Origin: Symsagittifera roscoffensis
Lineage: Eukaryota; Xenacoelomorpha; Acoela; Convolutidae
NCBI RefSeq assembly: GCF_963678635.1
Contig: NC_087067.1
Coordinates: 248,001-312,000, forward strand
DNA length: 64,000 nucleotides
Reading direction: 5' to 3'
Position 1 is the first letter of the stretch. Every line of letters starts with the position of its first letter. The position numbers were made by a program, and so were the translations under genes. Positions 10,701 to 19,601 of this stretch are shown here, in pieces. The notes below the pieces were generated by a model, which ran no database searches, had not been told where the DNA came from, and worked only from the letters and a program-made list of their open reading frames with translations.

Positions 10701-11036
10701 CTTTGTGTCAAGAGACCCAAGAGACTGCTCTTGCTGAATTCTTAACTTCTCCATGTCGGCTCTTAAGCGTAACTCCCTCTGTTCCGCCTCTCTTGTCATT
10801 CGCGACAAGTTCCTCGTCATATTTTCGTCCGTTCTTTCTTTCAAGCGTTTTTCGCTTCTGCCAACTTCTTGTCTGTTGCGGTTTATTTCTTCCCGCAGAC
10901 TTTCTCTTTCAATGTGAACTGCTCTTTCCAGTTCACTCATCCTTATCGACATCTGTTCATTTTGTTCTCCTAAACTGCCCACTATGTTGTTTAAGGCTTC
11001 CTCTAGTGCTGCCCCGTTATCCATGAGTGGCGTCAC
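4701..11036 (-). CDS. gag-pol: Ty3/gypsy-type Gag-Pol polyprotein: coiled coil, capsid, zinc knuckles, protease, reverse transcriptase, RNase H
   Basis: The frame has 2111 codons from the first ATG, but it continues openly to the right as far as a TAA at 11181, so the true protein began further upstream. In order: a coiled coil at residues 5-120; a basic, Ser/Gly-rich linker; a capsid-like helical region around 290-470; two CCHC knuckles near 507 (CANCSSTVHHVSAC) and 559 (CFFCNLEGHFKSDC). An aspartic protease follows near 866 (LLDTGAVVSVMP), then reverse transcriptase with FFTTLDLGSAFWQ and YVDDVV near 1351, RNase H near 1497 (VLDTDASVVAISGI, with later VDNRALSWL), and an acidic linker. It ends in NAIVLP and TAA, exactly where integrase should continue in frame. 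Gag and Pol share one frame with no frameshift signal. The domain order RT-RNaseH-IN identifies Ty3/gypsy and excludes Ty1/copia. Confidence 0.93.
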   Translation of the reverse strand: MTPLMDNGAALEEALNNIVGSLGEQNEQMSIRMSELERAVHIERESLREEINRNRQEVGRSEKRLKERTDENMTRNLSRMTREAEQRELRLRADMEKLRIQQEQSLGSLDTKIDAMMERRTQAIMDRLDGLLGSKSGPKEGEPNSGGPSREPRVNFNEHQRRKTNGSTRGRGSSSGYATRGNTAWGPNSRASSTGNRQTSNERPTQSTHATGRSDSGNMGHTSPRRSHMGQAGNAHGDSDCRDAPHTEPSTRCEDTQAGHSRDATAMATAFEPLNRSLETFLTRLSRTNERSEKSRRVFKKPRCYKDESDGCIDTWIEVMKLHFEEEDLSERQECSALTSNLEGTALNCVMAKKQYQRDTAEKIFEILLNRFGSGVQGHQTMMRFEKRRQREDETIDKFLDDLEMLRRRSQPDESNRRMNLAVASKFIDGVKNDELRTMLATHYTPLSTNAPTPEELRLKSKEYLLLKPPSRSGYYKDNYGNFNNGPANQGNNWYKPRDDMDKRRSCANCSSTVHHVSACPAYKQGMKAIGFSLEDEDASELDHEDFMRGVIAKFGPRCFFCNLEGHFKSDCPQFWDAVADIKHPRHEEALSGVKASKARLLSEAEARRKEKPHELAARKMQTVTEKAREPEPATAADDFKIDYKAAAKDALNRVQQELVTKEIEQKVKLELENEKLQEQLNTFEATEFEETKTPSSLDMKLKVISGKRFGMAPQGKKIQSIISVAGHQVIRNLSEPSEFTLMHLDTYADYLRQVEPRTESRAVRALLTTGGPRMKKLHGRYLEVYGPYQIMLNVDGISIYTRTYITTDDDQMGQIYLGEEELKVRRIGHDAMMEQDAVHIGYEADVTAHLLDTNGTKIGVTGLLDTGAVVSVMPIKTWERMGFTREDLIPTNLRLAAANRGAIYVAGRTPVTVLHMGGRNLWMSFLVVENLDDADQFILGRDFVRNFDVMIDLNNGLIRIRNPDRKYVKRPINRIITDENKVPVFLDRKVKLQPGQAVVAIFRMRNLNSLSDSKQVCLVPNPNSQSSVILGRSFSVTRNGLCVSVLLNTLDTTVSIQRGKKLGYALPMRTDYEETQNLKKYRVKDCPYHANKDKILKRIDELKSIRKLFSMKSETDDGLSSCSNFPERPSSYELDSDKPVLPEIEHLKGKIGEGDFEKLRDLLDRNAEVFSKHKADIGCCNFVEHEIELEEGAVPHREGARRMTPHKSEACRAEIEMLLEYDMIEPSKSPWACGVVMAKKKGGQLRFCCDFRYLNAVTIKDAYPIPRIDESLSKLGDAKFFTTLDLGSAFWQVPLRKKDREKTGFACELGLYQWKRMPFGLCNATATFQRLMAQALTGVTKKYGNLLMCYVDDVVIATPTLEDHIDRLDEVFGCMKRAGLKCKPSKCEILRDSVKYLRRMVDRHGLRPDPEAVEAVLTWKAPRTDTQLMSFLGFANYYREFIKGYADKVYPMQKLMRNKGKKFEWNDEAQVAFENIKRELCEAPVLGMPTEKGMYVLDTDASVVAISGILHQEQEWNGRTVLRPIAYGSKVLSDTEMKYGAPKAEMFAVVTFVEKYRAYLGSAPFKLRVDNRALSWLKTYSMDQSYIGRWIVRLDGYHMIIEHRMRDKHQNADSLSKKTEFYERLEQKQANQAEVKEGFSFLDKETYEALPLTRWLDKSGHPIPGHPELPVEKAAEIKILSREDPVPLDLLLRSNLVQQELSRMNINSLSLLDKTVQVTPQVMRILGGLLEREVTRDDPEWTAAVASLTVSEKVKIMPSRRQHEENKRDCRTIVQQLVSSIPQEILTSTSYGRKEQGSSKRKKTVTFVDREKEGEEVEHIQLQDYLSGEKDEEKNQRSQDQHPGQGNLSGESDIDEKIPDEKQDLENKVLSGEFRWMRRKYRHDLEERAVSSTTPSSDDNSESSRMNTYSDRDSTSGSELSELAIHTLLVETRARNLDREVYQDPDSDRYLIPSERVFDNAADDLETIAVSKRSISLLPQKEVVRTDLQPFQQETQPLAKIWCVKMEEDTHQPNELNSQMRVMKTYLKARYRLSDLLRAQRNDRMTSNLKRWMENGAPDKGDLEEDSYRILRQYFMQKEGRLYLNKDGIVACKRREEDKVLYKYNAIVLP

Positions 11037-11180
11037 TAGTGGTGGTATAACTCTGTCGGTCCCAGGTAGCTTCGTGCTGGTAGAGATCCGGGCCTTGACT
11101 CTCTGTCTTGACGTTTTATCATTATCTATTTCAGGATCCGCTAACGCGTTGCCAAGCCCTCTGGTTCTAATCTCTTCAGG

Positions 11181-11918
11181 TTATGGCTCCGAACTTGTCC
11201 TAATCGCGAAGTCCTTGGACTGGCCCGGTGTGTTTGCCTCTTTGCTTATCGTTGTCACTACACCAAATTTGTCCATGGTTCCAGTCTCTCTTCCGACGTG
11301 TGCCTCACTCTCCTGGATCGAACTATTGAGACTGACTTGAGATCCAAAGTCCCCTTGCTCCTCTTCATCCTCTTCCTCCTGGGACTCCCCATCGTTTCCT
11401 GCTCCTCCTCCCATGCTGAATGGAAAGATGTTTCCGAAGGTGTTCTTCATTCTTTCTGAGAACGATGATGAGGTTGTTTGTTTTCCAGTTCCGCTTGCCA
11501 TCATAGTGTTGTCTGTCGGAGATCTTCTAGTTGCCGTTACTTCAGTTGAGATGTCGGACAGTTCCGACATCTCCTCTCGATCCAACGTCCCGGTGGAAGT
11601 GGCAAAATCATGGCCTTGTTCTACCGGAGTAGATTCACTCGCCAGCCTTCTGCCTCTCCCTTCCAGTCCATTTACTCCCTGGTTGTCGTTCATGGTATGG
11701 TCCGTATTGACCTCCACTTCTAACAGTTCTCTTCGCTCTTCTGAGGTCTTTTGACTTCTCGTTTCAACCATTCTGCCTGAAACCGTCCCCTCTTTATCGG
11801 ACCGGGTTCGCTTGATCCAATCCACAAAAGGATCGGTCATCGTTTTTCTTTGCTTTTCAGGTATGAATTTCCTAGAGCTATTACCTCGTTTTGGTATCCT
11901 TGACTTGTCTAAACTCAT
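11181..11918 (-). pseudogene. gag: N-terminal part of the Gag-Pol polyprotein, separated by a nonsense codon
   Basis: This is a 245-codon ORF starting MSLDKSRIPKRGNSSRKF at 11918 and ending at TAA 11181-11183. It is in the same frame as the large Gag-Pol ORF, and the 48 codons between the stop and the next ATG (11036) are open. The simplest reading is therefore a single longer Gag with a point nonsense mutation. The sequence is basic at the start and then rich in Ser, Thr, Glu and Gly, without a recognised domain. An alternative is a deliberate short leader protein with downstream reinitiation, but shared frame and composition favour damage. Confidence 0.7.
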
Positions 11919-12690
11919 TCTTTATTTGTCACTTTCCTATGCCTACTCTTGACTCAATTGCTAGAGACCTTATAGTTTTATTAACAATAATAATGACACA
12001 ACACAATAAATTTCACCAGATTCTACTAAATAGTGACCACGAATCCCTGTATGTTGTCAGAGTACAGTTTGTATAAAATTTATTCACACTGGCCGATTAT
12101 CGGTCCAAAGATCTGGAAACTAGCACAATATGATGTTATCAGTCAATTTAAAAGATAGTGTAGTCACTACCCAATCAAGCACAGTTTAGGTTGATTTAAA
12201 ATCAAAAACAAAAAATATATATTGACACAATATGAATGTATATATAAAAAAACGTATGTGTCTTGTACTCTTAGTCGGTCGCAGTACAATAGTCGAACCT
12301 GTCTTTTTAAAGAAAAAGCTTTCCCTGCTTGGTGCTGCACCAAACAGACAAAACTTTGAAGGCAGTAATTTTCTCAAGTGGGCGTCTATTGCACCCACCG
12401 AGTACTGTGTTACCTATCTGCCTTCGGACTGCCCGAGCTAGACCTACTAAAATCCTCAGGGCAGTCACTTTTCCCAAAAACGTATTATGTTTCAATCCAC
12501 ACCAATGAGTCACGCTCTTTTTAATTTAGACTTAGTGTCGCGAATATCCGAGTTCGGACCTGTTTTGTATTAGTCTGGTTCCTTTTGAGAGGCAAGTTAC
12601 CAGTGCAGTCACTGATACCTAGCCTGTGTATTAATAACCTAATACCTCTCGCTTTTTAGTCTTTCTTTCGTTTACCTAAGTCCTTAATAA
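11919..12690 (-). other. Untranslated leader region of the retroelement
   Basis: No coding sequence was found upstream of the Gag start. The stretch is AT-rich near Gag and contains a small perfect palindromic hairpin, TTGGTGC-T-GCACCAA, around 12330-12345. The primer-binding site and LTR edge should lie on this side of Gag, but I could not identify either with confidence. Confidence 0.35.
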
Positions 12691-14330
12691 AATAATACCC
12701 CTCCGGATTGGCACAAATAGGACCCTTCCGGACTGTCAGAATATGGACCCTTCCGGGTTTGGACCCCTCCAAGTTGGTTAATAGTAGACCCCTCCGGATT
12801 TGGACCCCTCCGAGTTAGTTAATAGTAGACCCCTCCGGATTTGGACCCCTCCGGTTTTGTGGAAAGTAGACCCCTCCGGATTCGGAGCCCTTAGCTCTGT
12901 CAAAGTAGCTTTTTGTAGTTTTCTTAATTTCAGCTTATACCCCTCCGGATACGTTCTGCGTTGCTTTTATGCTGTTTGAATTAACTGGGAAGGGTATAGG
13001 GTCCTTTCCTAGACCCCTCCGGATTGAAGTTAAGGCACTTATTTGACAATTCACACTAACGGTGAAGGGTCTTATCACTTGCCTAACTTCGACTCTATTA
13101 TGGTTGTCTTGTGCCTTCAGCCTTCCCTTTTTGTCTAGAACTGTCCTAAGTTACTTAGTTCAATCGCTATCAACTTTTGGTAGGGGTATAAGGGTTTTTC
13201 AGAAAAATTTATAAAACGTGAAGGGTGTACCCCTCCGGATTTGTGTAATTTGCTAAAAACAATCTCAAAAAATTTTCTCGCTCGCTTTTCCGAAAAATTG
13301 TAAGCTCAGCTAATTTCTGATCTATTGGTACCAAGATCAACTCGATATGATCAGTAGTTCCAAAGTTATTAACCAAAACGTCTTTTTTCCGAACTCAAAA
13401 AATTTTCTCTCTTATAGGTTCCGCCTAACTTTTTCCGCAAATCTGGTCCTTTCGACCTAAAAATTATTGATCCGAGCTCAGAAGGCCTATACTCTTCTAG
13501 TTCAATGCAAAAGACCCGATCTAAAACGCTTTTGTAGAAAAAATTTGCGAAAAACTATGCTACCTGGGCCCCTCCGGATTGATGAATCCACCAAATCAAA
13601 CACGTTAGGTTCGATTTCTCTGCAACCCGGAAGGCTTTCGGGTAGCGGGTTTTAAAACTCGTAGATTCACTAGTCGACGTTGTCCGAACAACTATTTTTA
13701 CTGTCCTAACTCAAAGATTTCAAAAAATTTTCTGATTTTATAGTGTTTCTTACTATCAAAAAATGGGAAAATTTGGTTTTTTGTACCAAACTAGTTCCAA
13801 CCACTTCCGAACTAAAGTTAACCGGTTCTACTTATTACAGTAGTGCAGTTACGATGTAACACACTAACTTAGCGCTTTTTTCCGTTTCAAAAAATATCGA
13901 TATCTCAAAAATCGCGACTTGTGGGGGGATCAAAATATCGCTATTTTGACCCTAAAAACCGGTCTGTTTTCGTTGTTTTTCACTGAAAAACGATATATGA
14001 CTATTAATATAGGCTATATGAATAATAATCTTAGCAATACTGTACCCCTCCGGGTTTGTTTATTATCCGAATTAAGGTGCTTAACTCGGATATTCGCAGT
14101 TCGGTGAAGGGTCACTACAGTGCAGCACTGTCGAGCCCCCCACAGATTACTATCTTACTTTTTGTACCAAAAGGGATACAAAACTTGTTAACGATACCCA
14201 ACAGTCGATTGTTGTTGTCGTTGAGCCCCTTCTTGTTGCTCCTTGAACTGCTTGCCGGATCGGTCTTCACCCAAGACCCTTCCGAATTGAGCGCAAATCA
14301 GCTGACCCTTCCGGATTGAGCGCAATTTAT
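12690..14330. repeat. Cluster of about 15 short CCYTCCGGATT-like motifs
   Basis: Near-identical 11-14-base motifs (ACCCCTCCGGATT or ACCCTTCCGGATT) recur on the plus strand near 12698, 12721, 12746, 12787, 12805, 12828, 12846, 12869, 12940, 13013, 13228, 13569, 14045, 14274 and 14303. The spacing is tight (about 20 and 40 bases) in 12.74-12.88 kb and loose elsewhere. The same word forms the stem of a hairpin in each 965-bp unit to the right. The stretch has no credible ORF and may be retroelement leader or LTR. The function is unknown: protein-binding sites or RNA structure are possible. Confidence 0.6.
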
Positions 14331-14849
14331 CATTAACGTGCTTAAATGCTCAAATAACCCTACAGTACAAGCCTCACAAACGGGCCTCAAAATTGATCGT
14401 AACGATCCTGACTGATATAAATGCCTGTAACAACAATATATCTATCAACAACAAACGGGGGGGTTGAATCACATCTTGTCTGGGGGGATGATTTCTACTG
14501 ATTTTCTACTTTTTTACTGTTTTTGGTTTTTTCGGTAATTTTTTATGTTTTTTGTTTTTCTTGGGTACTATACTACTTTTTGTTTGGTTTTACATATATC
14601 TTTAAATGTTTTTGGTCACAAACCACTCAGGGGACGAGGGGTTCGCGATTCCCCCCACCCTTCCTGGTTCATGAATTTTCGGTCTTAACTAGGTTAAAAA
14701 ACTATTCACGGCAATCCGGAAGGCTTCCGCGTTCCGAACTACCCTTCCGCCCCGGCAGTTTAGGCCTATTAAGGGCGTTAATGTGAGCATCCGCTCGGCG
14801 CGGAGTGCTCGTTAACGGTTCCGCCGGTCATGATGTTACGAAAGAATAA
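14331..14849. other. Non-coding stretch between motif cluster and 965-bp array
   Basis: No gene is visible. It contains T-rich low-complexity DNA (14500-14600) and further reverse-oriented CCGGA motifs near 14706 and 14741, so it belongs compositionally with the flanking repeat-rich region. Confidence 0.4.
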
Positions 14850-15345
14850 CACCCAGGAGCGCCATAAAAACATACATGTAACATTCACCCGGAAGATACA
14901 TATCGACGGATAACAAAACTAAGTCTTAAGACGACTGGCTAGCGTCTAAACAGAGCTTTGCATGTTTTTCACCGTCTCTACCAAGCCAGTACTTTTCGGT
15001 GGTCTTTCTTACATCGGGTCGACAAAAACGTTACTGCTCTCCAGCTTCGACCAGAACGCTCAAATTAACTGAATTACATGCAAAAATAGTGAGCTCATGG
15101 CTGGGTCTCAGTATCCCCACACCACGAGGTCACTCCTAAAAACAGGGCTACTACTTATTATATTACTATTGTTTTTGTTCAGTAGATAAAAATCATCATC
15201 TCCATCGAAGATGGATCAACCCTTTCCCCCAACTCCTAGCACCTCATCCTTGTCAAAACTAATCAAAATATCAGTTAAATTCAAGTCAGGACATGACCGG
15301 ATGCTAAAAATTTATATGAGTTAATAAAAGTTTCCGTCCCGAGAC

Positions 15346-15410
15346 CCTTCCGGATTCTTGAATCCGCTGAATCAAGCTCCTTACTCTTGATTTCTCGCTA
15401 ATCCGGAAGG
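15346..15410. other. Hairpin with 11-bp CCGGATT arms, repeated in each 965-bp unit
   Basis: CCTTCCGGATT (15346-15356) pairs with AATCCGGAAGG (15400-15410). The loop itself contains smaller inverted words (CTTGA/TCAAG and AATCAAG/CTTGATT), so a branched structure is possible. The same structure recurs 965 and 1930 bases to the right. Confidence 0.75.
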
Positions 15411-15445
15411 CTGGTTCTCACCCTTCACCGTTGTTGGCAACGGCC

Positions 15446-15477
15446 TTGCAACTATTGTAGCAGCACAATAGTTGCAA
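15446..15477. other. Perfect 13-bp hairpin, repeated in each 965-bp unit
   Basis: TTGCAACTATTGT and ACAATAGTTGCAA form a perfect stem around the 6-base loop AGCAGC. It is conserved in all three copies (also near 16411 and 17376). It could be a terminator-like or packaging-type RNA structure, or a cruciform. Confidence 0.8.
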
Positions 15478-15770
15478 CTCGGAACGTTCTCTGCTATTCT
15501 GTAGTTTGTTGTCGTTCTCCAATCTCGATTTTCGTACTGTTCGCAATCGCAGATAAAAGTTGTTCTGTTTTTTACTCGCTTTTTTGTTAAAATGGCCGTT
15601 TCAGCATTTCTCAGAAATGTGACGTCATCATTCGAATTTTTGAAAATTTAAAATACTAGAATATTCTAGCCCTCACCGTTTGGCTAAACGTTCCAATAAC
15701 GTCGCTAATCCTTCGAAATCATCAACTCGGAAGGCTTCCTGCTCAAAATTCGAATCCTGCATAAATTGCA

Positions 15771-15799
15771 TTTTGGCCATTCTGGTCGAATGGCCAAAA
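15771..15799. other. Perfect 12-bp hairpin at the repeat-unit junction
   Basis: TTTTGGCCATTC and GAATGGCCAAAA flank the 5-base loop TGGTC. It is present in copies 1 and 2. Copy 3 breaks off in the right arm at 17722, which marks the array's right boundary and suggests the structure was the breakpoint. Confidence 0.8.
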
Positions 15800-17722
15800 T
15801 TGTACGCGCTTGCCCACCCAGGAGCGCCATAAAAACATACATGTAACATTCGCCCGGAAGATACATATCGACGGATAACAAAACTAAGTCTTAAGACGAC
15901 TGGCTAGCGTCTAAACAGAGCTTTGCATGTTTTTCACCGTCTCTACCAATCCAGTACTTTTCGGTGGTCTTTCTTACATCGGGTCGACAAAAACGTTACT
16001 GCTCTCCAGCTTCGACCAGAACGCTCAAATTAACTGAATTACATGCAAAAATAGTGAGCTCATGGCTGGGTCTCAGTATCCCCAGACCACGAGGTCACTC
16101 CTAAAAACAGGGCTACTACTTATTATATTACTATTGTTTTTGTTCAGTAGATAAAAATCATCATCTCCATCGAAGATGGATCAACCCTTTCCCCCAACTC
16201 CTAGCACCTCATCCTTGTCAAAACTAATCAAAATATCAGTTAAATTCAAGTCAGGACATGACCGGATGCTAAAAATTTATATGAGTTAATAAAAGTTTCC
16301 GTCCCGAGACCCTTCCGGATTCTTGAATCCGCTGAATCAAGCTCCTTACTCTTGATTTCTCGCTAATCCGGAAGGCTGGTTCTCACCCTTCACCGTTGTT
16401 GGCAACGGCCTTGCAACTATTGTAGCAGCACAATAGTTGCAACTCGGAACGTTCTCTGCTATTCTGTAGTTTGTTGTCGTTCTCCAATCTCGATTTTCGT
16501 ACTGTTCGCAATCGCAGATAAAAGTTGTTCTGTTTTTTACTCGCTTTTTTGTTAAAATGGCCGTTTCAGCATTTCTCAGAAATGTGACGTCATCATTCGA
16601 ATTTTTGAAAATTTAAAATACTAGAATATTCTAGCCCTCACCGTTTGGCTAAACGTTCCAATAACGTCGCTAATCCTTCGAAATCATCAACTCGGAAGGC
16701 TTCCTGCTCAAAATTCGAATCCTGCATAAATTGCATTTTGGCCATTCTGGTCGAATGGCCAAAATTGTACGCGCTTGCCCACCCCGGAGCGCCATAAAAA
16801 CATACATGTAACATTCGCCCGGAAGATACATATCGACGGATAACAAAACTAAGTCTTAAGACGACTGGCTAGCGTCTAAACAGAGCTTTGCATGTTTTTC
16901 ACCGTCTCTACCAAGCCAGTACTTTTCGGTGGTCTTTCTTACATCGGGTCGACAAAAACGTTACTGCTCTCCAGCTTCGACCAGAACGCTCAAATTAACT
17001 GAATTACATGCAAAAATAGTGAGCTCATGGCTGGGTCTCAGTATCCCCAGACCACGAGGTCACTCCTAAAAACAGGGCTACTACTTATTATATTACTATT
17101 GTTTTTGTTCAGTAGATAAAAATCATCATCTCCATCGAAGATGGATCAACCCTTTCCCTCAACTCCTAGCACCTCATCCTTGTCAAATCTAATCAAAATA
17201 TCAGTTAAATTCAAGTCAGGACATGACCGGATGCTAAAAGTTTATATGAGTTAATAAAAGTTTCCGTCCCGAGACCCTTCCGGATTCTTGAATCCGCTGA
17301 ATCAAGCTCCTTACTCTTGATTTCTCGCTAATCCGGAAGGCTGGTTCTCACCCTTCACCGTTGTTGGCAACGGCCTTGCAACTATTGTAGCAGCACAATA
17401 GTTGCAACTCGGAACGTTCTCTGCTATTCTGTAGTTTGTTGTCGTTCTCCAATCTCGATTTTCGTACTGTTCGCAATCGCAGATAAAAGTTGTTCTGTTT
17501 TTTACTCGCTTTTTTGTTAAAATGGCCGCTTCAGCATTTCTCAGAAATGTGACGTCATCATTCGAATTTTTGAAAATTTAAAATACTAGAATATTCTAGC
17601 CCTCACCGTTTGGCTAAACGTTCCAATAACGTCGCTAATCCTTCGAAATCATCAACTCGGAAGGCTTCCTGCTCAAAATTCGAATCCTGCATAAATTGCA
17701 TTTTGGCCATTCTGGTCGAATG

Positions 17723-18480
17723 TCACATGAGTGCAATCTGGAAAATATTCATGCAAGCTCAAAATCAAAAATATCTATCCTCTGCGTATGCTTGTCGTGA
17801 AATTATGAGGGTTTAAACTTTGGATAACAAACGAGCGATGCATATCGTTGCATCTTCTCGTAAGCGGCGAACTTATCTGGTTCTCAATCATTACAAATTT
17901 AATTGAAAGTATTCTAAATCGAAAACTAATTCGGCTTAATTTAATTTCAAATCGAAAAGATTTTAAAACGCAGTTTCTTGCTCAGAAGAAATTCTTACCT
18001 TTCAACTGGCAATTTTGTGACCGAGTTTTTTATGCGTTTAGAAAGATTATAATAGGACCTTTTACAAAAAGTAATGTGAGTTTGACGATTGCCAATTTTG
18101 GGCTGTATATTTTGAGCGAAATTTCGAATTTTTATGAACGCGTAGCATAGCTAGAGAAATATTCCAGCTCGGAAATCATTCCAAATTGAATTGGGCTCTT
18201 TTCCACTCCCGCACCCCACTTTTCGAAATATCGTTTTTCGTAGTTGTTTTGTCTGTTGTTATGTGATGCGTGATGTTGCGAGGTAAATTATGAAGAATAA
18301 GTCTGTTGACAATTTTTAGTCTGTTCACCATTCCAAGTTTCATTGCATTATGACAACGTGAAATAGTCCGTTTCAAAAAAATAATCGGCTTATTTTTAGT
18401 CTGCTTATGGTTTTTCGGCTTAGTTGTCATATCTTTGAATTTTTTTGCTGTATGCAGTTTTCATTGCAGTAAAATATCAA
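17723..18480. repeat. AT-rich DNA with a dispersed repeat related to the 1112-bp units at 58-59 kb
   Basis: No gene is visible. At about 18170-18430 the words TTTTCCACTCC, GTGATGTTGCGA, TATGAAGAATAAG, AGTCTGTTCA and TTTCATTGCATT occur in the same order as in 57890-58110 and 58990-59210, with moderate divergence. This is an old copy of one repeat family. Confidence 0.5.
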
Positions 18481-19568
18481 AGCCACATTTCATTACGCAG
18501 TAAAATATCAAAGACACTAGCCAAAATTGCACAGAACATATCGACAGAAATACTAAGTCATGAGCTTATTGAACCATATAATGCCTGTCGACTTATTTCA
18601 CTTGATGAAAACCCAGGAGTTTGGCCAATTCGCATAGGCGAAGTCATCCGCAGAATAATAGGTAGAGCGATCACAAAGTGCATAAAAAGCGAACTTATGC
18701 CAGTCGGATCGAATTACCAATTATGCCTTGGCCAAAAATGTGGCAACGAATATGCAATTCATACGCTTAGGAAGCAATACGAGAAAACAGATTCCGATGG
18801 AGTTTGACTGATAGACGCGGAAAATGTATTTAACTCCCTAAACCGAAACTTGGCTTTGAAAAACATTGCAAATATATGCCCTTCTATTTTACCCGCTATA
18901 CAGAATTTATCTCAGATATGGATGGGAACCAACCAACATTCCACTCACATGTGCATGTGGTCAATCTTTCGACCTTACCCACACCCTTCCTTGTGCAAAA
19001 GGTTGATACACCCACATATCAACCTATCAGAGGCATAACGAAATCATAGATACCTTTGCAAACCTCATGAGCGAGGTTTGCTTTGATGTTGAAAACGAGC
19101 CGAAACTTCAGGGCCAGAGCTTTGCCAACAATTCACCCACAACTGATGAAGACGCTCGAATAAATGTACAAGCAAACGGATTATGGGGCTCAAGGTTTGG
19201 CCGAAGCTTTTTCGATGTCAAAGTCCTCACCCGCACGAAAAAACTTCATGAAGACTACTGAAAGACGCCTACAAGTACCACGAATCACTAAAAAACTCAA
19301 AATACCAACAGAGAGTTCTTCAAGATGAACAGAGCAGCTTCTGCCCGCTCGTTTTCAGCTGCACTGATGGCGCCGCACCAGCAGCTACTCGGACAATGCA
19401 GCGCATAGCTGAAAAACTAGTGTGAAAAAGGCATGAAAGCTACTCAGAAACAATAAACTACATAAGAACTAAGATAAGTTTCGCGCTGCTCAGGAGCGCT
19501 ATCCTTTGTATACGGGGGTTCAGATCATTGTGTAAGACGCAATTCATAGACAATTCAATTAGTGTAGA
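18480..19568 (+). pseudogene. Fossil reverse transcriptase with zinc-finger and nuclease-like C-terminus
   Basis: This is a decayed retroelement ORF with in-frame TGA codons at 18805, 19004, 19259 and 19423 and at least two frameshifts. The first part (EVIRRIIGRAITKCIKSEL, then LIDAENVFNSLNRNLALKNI) is a reverse transcriptase N-terminal half with the motif-A Asp. The catalytic YxDD region is deleted. After the deletion come CACGQSFDLTHTLPCAKG (C-x-C...H...C finger), RHNEIIDTFANLMSEVC, and DARINVQANGLWG followed by SFFDVKV, reminiscent of a PD-(D/E)xK nuclease. The end reads YIRTKISFALLRSAILCIRG. RT, then finger, then nuclease-like block recalls site-specific (R2-like) non-LTR elements, but the family of this copy is not certain. 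Confidence 0.75.
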
Positions 19569-19601
19569 GGAGGGACAATTGTAGAGGAGGGACGGTTGCT
19601 T

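Larger units (their letters stand above)
14850..17722. repeat. Three head-to-tail 965-bp repeat units
   Basis: Copies begin at 14850, 15815 and 16780, each starting with ACCC(A/C)GGAGCGCC. The period is exactly 965. The copies differ by only a few substitutions, and the third stops at 17722 about 23 bases short, within a hairpin. Each unit holds three inverted repeats (copy 1: 15346-15410 with 11-bp arms, 15446-15477 with 13-bp arms, 15771-15799 with 12-bp arms). The leftmost hairpin arms are the CCTTCCGGATT word of the adjacent cluster, which ties the array to the retroelement's 5' region. It could be internal LTR repeats, tandem LTRs, or a satellite captured by the element. Confidence 0.9.

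Noticed and set aside
12490-12520. Possible tRNA primer-binding site (CCACACCA followed by ATGAGTCACG on plus strand)
   Set aside because: On the minus strand it gives TGGTGTGG after a CA-like end, but the implied acceptor stem does not match a tRNA I know, and no LTR border can be verified.
14850-17722. The three 965-bp units as three complete LTRs
   Set aside because: No TG...CA ends, target duplications or matching 3' LTR are visible in the window, so I list them only as repeats.
14850-17722. CRISPR-like array
   Set aside because: The 965-base period has no short repeat and spacer pattern, and the context is eukaryotic.
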